Positions 16,615-25,397 of a DNA stretch of 53,940 bases are shown in pieces. A program made the translations under genes and the position numbers. The first letter of the stretch is position 1, and each line of letters starts with the position of its first letter. Source of the stretch: Nocardia pseudobrasiliensis NBRC 108224 (GTDB lineage Bacteria; Actinomycetota; Actinomycetes; Mycobacteriales; Mycobacteriaceae); NCBI RefSeq assembly GCF_001613105.1, contig NZ_BDBS01000067.1:1-53940 (forward strand), given 5' to 3'. The notes beneath the pieces are model-generated. The model was not told the origin of the DNA. It ran no database searches and was given only the letters and a program-made list of their open reading frames with translations.

Positions 16615-16890
16615 TCAGCGTGGGGTGCCCAGGGATGGCAGGTGGCCCTCGGCGGGAACCACCACCGCGTGGGCGGGGCGGTCGGAGCCGGGAGTGGCGG
16701 GCTGGGCGTAGCCGAGCCAGCCGGTGCCGACGAAGACGGCCAGCAGCAGGGCGGTCGGCAGTTCCAGCAGCAGCCAGCCGGGCGGGCAGTACGCGCGGAA
16801 ACCGACGGCTATCGGTTTGCACGCCTGGTCGGGGTGAACCGCGCCGAACGGCACGGACCACTCGATCGCCCCAGTAACCCGCTGTCCCAC
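16615..16890 (-). CDS. Small single-pass membrane protein
   Basis: This 91-residue hypothetical protein starts at the GTG at 16890, preceded by GGAGGG at four bases. It has two cysteines (QACKP and AYCPPG) before one transmembrane helix (about residues 39-60) and a Pro-rich tail. I recognise no family. It probably forms an operon with the DUF2165 gene downstream. Confidence 0.6.
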   Translation of the reverse strand: MGQRVTGAIEWSVPFGAVHPDQACKPIAVGFRAYCPPGWLLLELPTALLLAVFVGTGWLGYAQPATPGSDRPAHAVVVPAEGHLPSLGTPR

Positions 16891-17035
16891 TCGAACCCTC
16901 CGTCGTTTTCGAGCGCCCGGCCGTATACCGAGCTACCGCCAGCACAACAGAATGCCGAACACCGGACCCGAAAGCATGGATTCCAGGGCGGACAATCGGC
17001 GTGTCCGCAAAAGTTTGCTGGGTGAGCGCCTCCAG

Positions 17036-17530
17036 CTACCGTTCGCTGGCGTCGGGCAGCCGCGGCGGACATGTGCCGCCGGGTGTGGTCGCCAATTCGA
17101 AATGCCAGTACTCGTTCTCGTAGGTCCGGCACAGACCCCAGCGGGCGCCGTTCGTCTCGAGCCAGCGCGCGCCCTGTTCGGGACCCACATCGATCGCACG
17201 CCCCTGGACATGGGTCGACTCCCCGGGCGGCAGCACCCACCGCCGCGCCGCCTCGGGACTGCCGTAGGTGCGAATACCGTCCTCCCACAGCGCCTGCTGA
17301 TCGGCGTAGCTGCGATAACCCGAGGTGACCGACATCGGCACGCCCGACGCGTGGGCCTCCTGCTCGGCGAGGGTGTAGGCGGCGGCCAGCAGCGGATCCA
17401 GACCCGCGGTCCCGGCGGCCGATTCGAGCGCACCGGCGGCCGGTCCGGACAGCGCCGGACCCCATACGGCGACACCCACCAGAACCGCTGATCCCGCTAT
17501 TTCTCGCAGCACGCCGCCGATCGTAACCAT
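17036..17530 (-). CDS. VanY-type M15 D-alanyl-D-alanine carboxypeptidase
   Basis: The 164-residue protein has an N-terminal signal/anchor (residues 5-30), then the M15B catalytic domain. Zinc ligands are His107 and Asp114 (STHVQGRAIDVG) and His143 in EYWHFEL, with Glu140 as probable general base. The substrate would be the D-Ala-D-Ala end of peptidoglycan stems, outside the membrane. The enzyme is near the minimum length for the family. ATG at 17530 is chosen because longer frames upstream lack a signal peptide. Confidence 0.88.
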   Translation of the reverse strand: MVTIGGVLREIAGSAVLVGVAVWGPALSGPAAGALESAAGTAGLDPLLAAAYTLAEQEAHASGVPMSVTSGYRSYADQQALWEDGIRTYGSPEAARRWVLPPGESTHVQGRAIDVGPEQGARWLETNGARWGLCRTYENEYWHFELATTPGGTCPPRLPDASER

Positions 17531-17661
17531 TGCTGCCGATCCGATCGCCCCAGGCCCGGCCGCCTCGTCGTGTCCCGGCCCGCCGCCGCCGGTGGCCCGC
17601 GACGCCGCGCGCCGGGCCGTCGGGCGACCCGACCGCGCGTATCCCGGTTGTGTCACAGGCA

Positions 17662-17689
17662 CTTTGATGCACGCGTCGCTTTCTACAAT
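17662..17689 (+). promoter_or_regulatory. Promoter of the XRE/MmyB regulator gene
   Basis: CTTTGA (17662-17667), a 16-bp spacer and TACAAT (17684-17689) form a fair -35/-10 pair. Transcription would begin near 17696, just before the ATG at 17698, so the message is probably nearly leaderless. Confidence 0.5.
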
Positions 17690-17697
17690 GAATCGCG

Positions 17698-18567
17698 ATG
17701 ACCGACTGCGGAGAACTGGGCAGATATCTGAGAGCGCGACGCGAACAGGTACGACCGGCCGAGGTGGGCCTGCCGACGGCCGGAGCGCGGCCGACGCCGG
17801 GTCTGCACCGCGAGGAGGTGGCCACCCTGGCCGGGGTGAGCGTGGACTACTACGTGCGTCTCGAGCAGGGTGGGGAGACCGATCCCAGTGCGGCCGTGCT
17901 GAGCCGGATCGCCGAAGCGCTGCGGATGACCGAGGCCCAGACCACACATCTGAAAGCCGTGGCCGCCCGTGTCTCCGGACACCGACCCGCCCGGCACACC
18001 GTCGATCGCGCGGTCCGCCCGACCGCGCTGCTGCTCCTCGAGACCATGCGCCCCAGTCCGGCGTTCATCGTCAGCCATATCAACGATCTACTCGCCGCCA
18101 ATCCCGCCGGACTGGCCGTCTTTCCGGGCATCACCGATCTTCCGCCCCTGCGGCGCAATCTGATTCGCTACCACTTCCTGCACCCGGCCGCGCGCACCCT
18201 CTGGCCCGATCGCGACGATCTGCTGACCCACCACATCGCCCGGTTGCGCGCGAGGGCCGTGGCGGCCCCCGACGATCCCGAACTCGCGTCCCTCGTCGGC
18301 GAATTGTGCGTCAAGAGCCCGGAATTCGCGCGCCGTTGGCACCGCGACGACGAGGTGCGCCCACGCGACCGAGCGGGGACCAAGCTCTACCACCACCCGA
18401 CCGTCGGTCGCATACACCTCGACGTCGAAAACCTCCCTCTCGCCGAGAACAACGGCCAGCGCATGGTCGTCTACCTGGCCCGGCCCGGCACTCCCGATCA
18501 CGACGCGCTGGTCCTGCTCGACCTGTCCGCCCAGCCCGTCGCCGCCCACCCGGCCGAATCCGGCTGA
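17698..18567 (+). CDS. XRE-family regulator with MmyB-like ligand domain
   Basis: This 289-residue protein has an N-terminal XRE HTH (LGRYLRARREQVRPAEVGLP, then GLHREEVATLAGVSVDYYVRLEQG in part, residues 35-60). It is followed by the MmyB-like ligand-binding domain (LLETMRPSPAFIVSHINDLLAANP in part; RWHRDDEVRPR near residue 217). In actinobacteria such regulators often control an adjacent oxidoreductase or SDR gene and may bind fatty-acid-like ligands. Small membrane proteins and a secreted flavoprotein follow on the same strand. Confidence 0.9.
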   Translation: MTDCGELGRYLRARREQVRPAEVGLPTAGARPTPGLHREEVATLAGVSVDYYVRLEQGGETDPSAAVLSRIAEALRMTEAQTTHLKAVAARVSGHRPARHTVDRAVRPTALLLLETMRPSPAFIVSHINDLLAANPAGLAVFPGITDLPPLRRNLIRYHFLHPAARTLWPDRDDLLTHHIARLRARAVAAPDDPELASLVGELCVKSPEFARRWHRDDEVRPRDRAGTKLYHHPTVGRIHLDVENLPLAENNGQRMVVYLARPGTPDHDALVLLDLSAQPVAAHPAESG

Positions 18568-18601
18568 TCCGCCGAGTTGCGGCCGCCCGCAAGGGTTGGT
18601 T

Positions 18602-18769
18602 GTGGGCGCTCATCGGGGTGCGGCCGAATCGCAGACCTCCGCACTCGTGGATCTGACCCTGGTGGTGACGACCGCGATCGCCTATGTGCTGTGCCGAGCG
18701 TGGTACGGCTGGTATGGATTCGATCTCCGAGCGCGTGTCCGCCGGGAAGAGGAGCAACGCACCGGCTAA
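18602..18769 (+). CDS. Very small membrane protein (55 aa)
   Basis: A GTG at 18602, preceded by AAGG, opens a 55-residue frame with one transmembrane segment (LVDLTLVVTTAIAYVLCRAW) and a charged tail RRREEEQRTG-like end. The composition is typical of a small inner-membrane protein. Codon third positions are GC-rich. It is directly followed by another small membrane ORF. No family is recognised. Confidence 0.45.
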   Translation: MGAHRGAAESQTSALVDLTLVVTTAIAYVLCRAWYGWYGFDLRARVRREEEQRTG

Positions 18770-18778
18770 CGTCGTGGC

Positions 18779-19048
18779 GTGGCACTTCCGATTTCGACGA
18801 GTGCGCTGATTCCGATCGCGGCCGCACTCGGCGCGGCAACGCTGGTGGTACTCACCGCGATCGCTCCGCAACGGAAATATCTGCGACCCGACGACACCGA
18901 ACAGCCGGAAACCAGCGCCAGGCCGCCGAAATCGGCGACGGCCCCGGAACCGGTGCGACCGCACGGGCGGCCGGTCCGCCGGACCTCCACCCGGATACCG
19001 CGCCGGGGCCGGACCCGACCACCGCATCGAGAACAGGACCGGCCCTAG
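18779..19048 (+). CDS. Small membrane protein with Pro/Arg-rich tail
   Basis: The GTG at 18779 opens an 89-residue frame: a hydrophobic helix (residues 8-28, LIPIAAALGAATLVVLTAIA) followed by a Pro/Arg-rich, probably disordered tail. It starts nine bases after the preceding small membrane ORF, so the two may be a translational pair. The second half could be non-coding, because other frames also look open there. Confidence 0.4.
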   Translation: MALPISTSALIPIAAALGAATLVVLTAIAPQRKYLRPDDTEQPETSARPPKSATAPEPVRPHGRPVRRTSTRIPRRGRTRPPHREQDRP

Positions 19049-19113
19049 CGGCAACCGAATCCGACACCGCGGGAATCCGATTCGCAATGGGAGCAACGGG
19101 TAGATCGAGGCGT

Positions 19114-20538
19114 ATGGGACACGATCGGACGGAACCGTCGCGGCGGCTTCTCCTCGCCGGGATCGGCTGGGCGGCGGCCGCGGGAGTACTGTCCCGCGGC
19201 GTGGCACGAGCGGACGCAATCGATGACCGGGCCTGGGACGATCTGCGGCGGCGGCTGCGCGGAACGGTCGTATCGCCGGGCGACAGCGAATTCGATTCGG
19301 CCAAGGCCGTATTCGAGCCCCGATTCGACGAATCCGCACCGCTGGGCGTGGTTCGGGCCGCCGACGCCGCCGATGTCCGCAGCGCGGTCGTATTCGCGCG
19401 CGATCACGAACTGCCGGTGGCGGTGCGGGCCGGTGGGCATTCCTATGTCGGGGCCTCGGCCACCTCGGGCGCGTTGGTCATCGACCTGCGCGCGCTGTCG
19501 ACTGTCGCACGCCACGGCGATCTGGTCACCGTCGGCGCGGGCACGACGATCACGGCCGTCCAACAGGCCCTCGCTCCCTCGGGCGTCACGCTGGCGCTGG
19601 GCACCTGTCCGACCGTGGGCGTCGCGGGGCTGACCCTCGGCGGCGGACTCGGTGTCGAATCGCGCCGCTACGGCCTCAGCTGCGATCGGCTGGTGTCCGC
19701 GGATCTGGTCCTACCCAACGGAAGTGCCGCGACGGTCTCGCAAGATCGGTTCCCCGGCCTGTTCTGGGCCCTGCGCGGCGCGGGCGGCGTGATCGGCATC
19801 GTCACCTCCCTGACACTGCGCACCATCCCGGCCGTAGCCAAAGATATTGTGCGCGTGCGTTTCCCCGGCGCCGCCGCCACCCAGGTCCTCACCGGCTGGG
19901 CGCGCTGGATGCCCGCCGCCGATCGCACGGTCTGGGCCAATATCCAGATCTCCACCGCCACCGACGGACTCGACTGCGCGGCCCTGATCGTCTGCCCGCC
20001 GGGCCGGGGCGAGGCCGCGACCGCCGAATTGTCCACCGCCGCAACAGTCGCGCCGCTGTCGGTGGATCGCCGCACGCTCGCCCCCTCGGCCGCCGCCGCG
20101 GATCTGGGCGGCGGCGCGAGGACCCCGCGCTCGAACAAGGCCGCCGGATCCGACGTCCTCACCGAACTTTCCCCCGCCGCGGCCCAGACCATCACCGATC
20201 TCGTCGCGGCCCGATCCCGCAGCGGCGCAACCGGTTACGTACTCATCGACCCGCTCGACGGCGCGATCCACGACACCCCGCCCGACGCCACCGCATTCCC
20301 CTGGCGCACCCACGCCGCGACCCTGCAGTGGCTGGCCGACAACCCCGCCGACCCGCGCGCCGCCCGCGCCTGGATCGCCGACGCCCATCGAGCCGTCGCC
20401 TCGACGGGCGGCTACGTCAACTACCTCGAACCCGACGACGACCCGCGCCGCTACTACGGCCCGAATCTGAACCTGCTCCGCACCCTGCGGGCCACCGTCG
20501 ACCCCGGCCGCCGCCTGCGACCGGGCCTCGCGGTGTGA
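19114..20538 (+). CDS. Tat-exported FAD-binding oxidoreductase (BBE type)
   Basis: The product of about 474 residues begins with a twin-arginine signal (EPSRRLLLAGIGWAAAAG). The PCMH FAD domain has RAGGHSYVGAS, whose His is the usual 8-alpha FAD attachment point. TCPTVGVAGLTLGGGLG carries the Cys that gives bicovalent flavin in berberine-bridge enzymes. A C-terminal BBE segment (YVNYLEPDDDPRRYYGPN) completes it. Substrates of this family are sugars, aromatic alcohols or secondary metabolites. The ATG at 19114 follows GAGG; the ATG at 19087 is an alternative. Confidence 0.88.
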   Translation: MGHDRTEPSRRLLLAGIGWAAAAGVLSRGVARADAIDDRAWDDLRRRLRGTVVSPGDSEFDSAKAVFEPRFDESAPLGVVRAADAADVRSAVVFARDHELPVAVRAGGHSYVGASATSGALVIDLRALSTVARHGDLVTVGAGTTITAVQQALAPSGVTLALGTCPTVGVAGLTLGGGLGVESRRYGLSCDRLVSADLVLPNGSAATVSQDRFPGLFWALRGAGGVIGIVTSLTLRTIPAVAKDIVRVRFPGAAATQVLTGWARWMPAADRTVWANIQISTATDGLDCAALIVCPPGRGEAATAELSTAATVAPLSVDRRTLAPSAAAADLGGGARTPRSNKAAGSDVLTELSPAAAQTITDLVAARSRSGATGYVLIDPLDGAIHDTPPDATAFPWRTHAATLQWLADNPADPRAARAWIADAHRAVASTGGYVNYLEPDDDPRRYYGPNLNLLRTLRATVDPGRRLRPGLAV

Positions 20539-20547
20539 CGGTGTGAC

Positions 20548-22224
<1,677 letters not shown>

Positions 22225-22298
22225 GATCGCACTCCTATGGGCGGGTTCAGGGTCAAGCTCGAATCGCACTGTAAACACCGCCCGCCGCGCGGTTGATC

Positions 22299-22317
22299 TC
22301 AGGCAAGCCTAATCTTG
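22299..22317. promoter_or_regulatory. Possible IdeR/DtxR-like iron box and dyad
   Basis: TCAGGCAAGCCTAATCTTG matches about 12 of 19 positions of the IdeR/DtxR consensus as I recall it. The site also contains a perfect GGCAAG-N6-CTTGCC dyad (22302-22319). It lies between the divergent fumarase and MarR genes. It could equally be a MarR operator. Confidence 0.35.
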
Positions 22318-22431
22318 CCGGTACGAGCCCCAGGTTGCACCTTCAACTCAGGCGGTGTACCTGTCGTTTGAAGTGGTGGTCGACAACACGGAGGCAATAG
22401 CATTGACAGAGCAGGGACCTGGAGAGGAATC

Positions 22432-22926
22432 GTGACCGAACCCCGTTGGCTCGACGACCTCGAGATGCGCGCCTGGCTCGGCTTCGTGTTCACCCGCGAC
22501 CTGATCGCCGCGGCGGTGGGACGCGATTCGCTGCGCGCCTCCAATCTCACCTATGTCGAGTACACGGTGCTGGCCCGCCTCGCCGACGCCCCCGAGCATC
22601 GCCGCAGCTTCGCCGACCTGGCCGCCGTACTGGAATGGTCGCAGAGCCGGTTGTCGCATCAGATCACCCGGATGGAGAAGCGCGGACTGGTTGCGCGCGA
22701 GTCGATTCCGGACGATGCCCGGCGGACCGCGGCGGTACTCACCGCCAAGGGCTCCGAGGTCCTGGGCACCGCCGCCCCCGCGCATGTCGACAGCGTCCGA
22801 CGCAATATGATCGATGTCCTGGATCGCGAGCAGCTCTCCAGCCTCGCCGATATCTACGACACCCTGCTCGCCCACCACCGCAAGGATGTGGGCGCCGGTG
22901 TGTCCGAAATGCGGCGACAAGCCTGA
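22432..22926 (+). CDS. MarR-family transcriptional regulator
   Basis: The 164-residue protein has the MarR winged helix: YVEYTVLARLADAPEHRRSF (residues 43-62), the recognition region AAVLEWSQSRLSHQITRMEK (67-86), and the wing ESIPDDARRTAAVLT. MarR proteins act as dimers sensing phenolic or oxidative ligands. The GTG at 22432 follows GGAGAGGAAT. It is divergent from the fumarase gene, and the stressosome promoter begins eight bases after its stop. Confidence 0.9.
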   Translation: MTEPRWLDDLEMRAWLGFVFTRDLIAAAVGRDSLRASNLTYVEYTVLARLADAPEHRRSFADLAAVLEWSQSRLSHQITRMEKRGLVARESIPDDARRTAAVLTAKGSEVLGTAAPAHVDSVRRNMIDVLDREQLSSLADIYDTLLAHHRKDVGAGVSEMRRQA

Positions 22927-22934
22927 ACGGACAG

Positions 22935-22966
22935 GTTTGGTTTGTGCCCCATCGGGTATGGGGTAA
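22935..22966 (+). promoter_or_regulatory. SigF/SigB-like stress promoter of the rsb operon
   Basis: GTTT (22935-22938), 15 bases, then GGGTAT (22954-22959) matches the SigF/SigB-type consensus. A second register, GTTT (22940-22943), 17 bases, GGGTAA (22961-22966), overlaps it. It implies that the stress sigma factor feeds back on the stressosome genes. Confidence 0.65.
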
Positions 22967-23064
22967 GACTAGGCTCGACAATGGCAAGCGATGAGCAGCC
23001 GTGTGCGAGCCTTACCCTGACGAGCAACCCGACCTACCCTTAACGAAAGGGGCAGGAGATTCCA

Positions 23065-23958
23065 ATGTCCGACGTGTCCATCGGCCTGTCGCCGGATTCA
23101 CGGCCGGCCGGCCCGGTCGACAACCTCCTTCCGGAGCTGGTCGAACACCTGCGTCAGAATCGCACCGAGCTGCGCGAGGAATGGGCCCGGCGCATCACCG
23201 ACGCCCAGCTGCTCACCGCGATGACGCCGGAGGAGATCTTCTCCGAGGCGACCTCGATCTTCGACAACTACGTCGAGGTGCTCGAGACCGGTAGCGTCGA
23301 GGCGCTGCAGGCCTACGCCCGCGACCTGTCCGAACGCATCATTCCCCGAGGCGTGGAGACCGAAGAGGTCATCGGCATCGTGCTGCTGCTGCGAGATGTG
23401 CTCGCGCGCAGCCTGTTCGAGAAGTACCAGTCCAATTTCGATCTGCTGAAACGGGTTCTGGACGCCTACGAGCCCGCGGCGAACCGGATCGCCAACACCG
23501 TGGCCGTATCCTTCGTCCAGGAGCGCGAGCGCGTCATCCGCCAGCAGCAGGAAGCCATTCGCGAGCTGTCCACTCCGGTGCTGCAGGTGCGCGAGCAGTT
23601 ACTGATTCTCCCCATCATCGGCGTGCTGGATTCCCAGCGTGCCCGCCAGCTCACCGAGCAGCTGCTGCGGGCGATTCGCGCCAATCGCGCCAAGGTCGTC
23701 GTGGTCGACATCACCGGTGTCCCGCAGATCGACTCGACTGTCGCCAACCACCTTGTGCAAACCGTGGACGCCTCGGGCCTGATGGGCGCGAGCGTCATCA
23801 TCACGGGCCTGTCCTCGGAGATCGCGCTGACCCTGGTCACCATCGGCCTGGATCTGACGAAGATGAACGCGGTCGGCGATCTGCAGGGTGGTATCGAAGA
23901 GGCGGAGCGTTTGCTCGGCTACGAGGTTTCGCGACTGACTGATCGCGACGGACGGTAA
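23065..23958 (+). CDS. rsbR: RsbR-like stressosome sensor/co-antagonist
   Basis: This 297-residue protein has an N-terminal helical RsbRD-type sensory domain (about 18-150), a linker helix (VQERERVIRQQQEAIREL), and a C-terminal STAS domain (170-285). By alignment with Bacillus RsbRA, the two phosphoacceptor threonines fall at Ser190 (GVLDSQRA) and Ser224 (PQIDSTVA), 34 residues apart as in RsbRA. With RsbS it should form the stressosome scaffold that holds RsbT. ATG at 23065 follows GGCAGGAGA. First gene of the module. Confidence 0.92.
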   Translation: MSDVSIGLSPDSRPAGPVDNLLPELVEHLRQNRTELREEWARRITDAQLLTAMTPEEIFSEATSIFDNYVEVLETGSVEALQAYARDLSERIIPRGVETEEVIGIVLLLRDVLARSLFEKYQSNFDLLKRVLDAYEPAANRIANTVAVSFVQERERVIRQQQEAIRELSTPVLQVREQLLILPIIGVLDSQRARQLTEQLLRAIRANRAKVVVVDITGVPQIDSTVANHLVQTVDASGLMGASVIITGLSSEIALTLVTIGLDLTKMNAVGDLQGGIEEAERLLGYEVSRLTDRDGR

Positions 23959-23973
23959 GCCAGGGTGGGGTAA

Positions 23974-24363
23974 ATGCCGGTACCCATTCTGAAACAGGGC
24001 ACCTATCTGATCGCCTCTGTGCAATCCGCCCTGACCGACGCCGATACCGAGCGGTTGCAGGACGACCTGATGACGTTCGTCAGCAAATACCGCGCACAGG
24101 GGATCATCGTGGACGTCACCGCGATCGATGTGATGGATTCCTTCGCCGCGAGATCGCTACGTACCATCGCGCATATGACCAAGCTGCGCGGTGCGGAGAC
24201 GGTCATCGTGGGCCTACAGCCCGAAGTCGCTTTCGCCATGGTGCAATTGGGCCTCACCTTCGAGGACATGCACACCGCGCTGGACCTCGAGGAAGGGCTG
24301 GCCTGGCTCAACAGACAGCTCCCCGCCCGCCGACAGCAAGACGGTCGTGATCGTGACCGCTGA
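23974..24363 (+). CDS. rsbS: RsbS-like STAS stressosome scaffold
   Basis: The 129-residue single STAS domain has the phosphoacceptor Ser56 in DVMDSFAARSL, matching Ser59 of Bacillus RsbS. It would be phosphorylated by RsbT and dephosphorylated by the RsbX-like phosphatase. The start is 15 bases after rsbR, and the 3' end overlaps rsbT by 11 bases. Confidence 0.92.
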   Translation: MPVPILKQGTYLIASVQSALTDADTERLQDDLMTFVSKYRAQGIIVDVTAIDVMDSFAARSLRTIAHMTKLRGAETVIVGLQPEVAFAMVQLGLTFEDMHTALDLEEGLAWLNRQLPARRQQDGRDRDR

Positions 24364-24766
24364 CAATGTGGTGATCGCGGTGAAGATGTCCAACGACATC
24401 GTGACCGCACGTCAGGCCGGGCGAGAACTCGCGGCGAAACTCGGGTTCACGCTCACCGACATCACCATGATCTCCACGGCGATCTCCGAAGTGGCCCGCA
24501 ACATCACCAGTTACGCGGGCACGGGCGAGGTACGGATCACCGTGGAAGATCGCGAGGGGCGGCGAGCGCTTGTCGTGCAGGCACAGGATCAGGGCCCGGG
24601 CATTCTCGACATCACCCGGGCGCTGGAGGACGGGTATTCCACCGGACGCGGGCTCGGTTTGGGCCTGCCCGGCGCGCGGCGACTGATGGATCGACTGCTG
24701 ATCGAGTCGGCTCCCGGTCAGGGGACGCTGGTGGAGATGTGGAAGTGGGTGCCCACCAGTGCATGA
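24353..24766 (+). CDS. rsbT: RsbT-like serine kinase
   Basis: This 137-residue GHKL ATPase kinase has the N-box SEVARNIT, the G1 box DQGPGI and the G2 segment GRGLGLGLPGARRL. It is predicted to phosphorylate RsbS and RsbR and, once released from the stressosome, to activate an RsbU-type phosphatase. The GTG starts at 24347 and 24353 are both possible. The overlap with rsbS and with the next gene indicates tight translational coupling. Confidence 0.92.
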   Translation: MTADNVVIAVKMSNDIVTARQAGRELAAKLGFTLTDITMISTAISEVARNITSYAGTGEVRITVEDREGRRALVVQAQDQGPGILDITRALEDGYSTGRGLGLGLPGARRLMDRLLIESAPGQGTLVEMWKWVPTSA

Positions 24767-25397
24767 GGACGGTCACATCGGCGCGATCGAATGGGCCGTC
24801 GCGGGCCGCGCGCTTCCGGGACAGCGGATTTCGGGCGATCGCTCGCTCGTACTCGACGCGGGCGGCGGTTCGGCCCTGTTCGCCGTGCTCGACGGGCTGG
24901 GCCATGGCGCCGCCGCGGCCGAGGCGGCGGACCGCGCGATGCAGGTGCTGTCGGAGAATCGCGCCGAACCGTTGGATGTGCTGATGGTGCTGTGTCATCG
25001 GGCGATGGCCGATACGCGCGGGGCCGCGGTCTCGCTGGCGCTGTTCGACTCCGCCGATCGACTGCACTGGCTCGGAGTCGGCAATGTCGATTCCCGCGTC
25101 GTCGCGGCCGGGCCGGTCAAACCGATCGTGCGGGCCGCGGCGCTGCTCACCGGCGGTATCGTCGGCTATCTGCTGCCGCCGAATCTGCAGACCCAGACGG
25201 TGGTCGTGCGCCCGGGTGATCTACTGCTGATGTCCACCGACGGCATCGTCAGCGATTTCGTGGACGGTATCGATCTGGCCAAGCCGATCGCCGACGTCAC
25301 CAGCGGCATCCTCGACACCCACGCCAAAACCACCGACGACGCGCTGGTCCTGGCCGCGCGGCATCGCGGGCACACCCACGGTGAGGTTTCACCGTGA
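24759..25397 (+). CDS. rsbX: RsbX-like PP2C phosphatase
   Basis: The 212-residue SpoIIE/PP2C-type phosphatase has metal motifs LDGLGHGAAAAEAA, STDGIVSDF and DDALVLA. Its short length and place after rsbT match RsbX, which dephosphorylates RsbS and RsbR to reset the stressosome. The GTG at 24759 overlaps rsbT by eight bases, and the stop overlaps the next start (GTGA). Confidence 0.88.
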   Translation: MHEDGHIGAIEWAVAGRALPGQRISGDRSLVLDAGGGSALFAVLDGLGHGAAAAEAADRAMQVLSENRAEPLDVLMVLCHRAMADTRGAAVSLALFDSADRLHWLGVGNVDSRVVAAGPVKPIVRAAALLTGGIVGYLLPPNLQTQTVVVRPGDLLLMSTDGIVSDFVDGIDLAKPIADVTSGILDTHAKTTDDALVLAARHRGHTHGEVSP

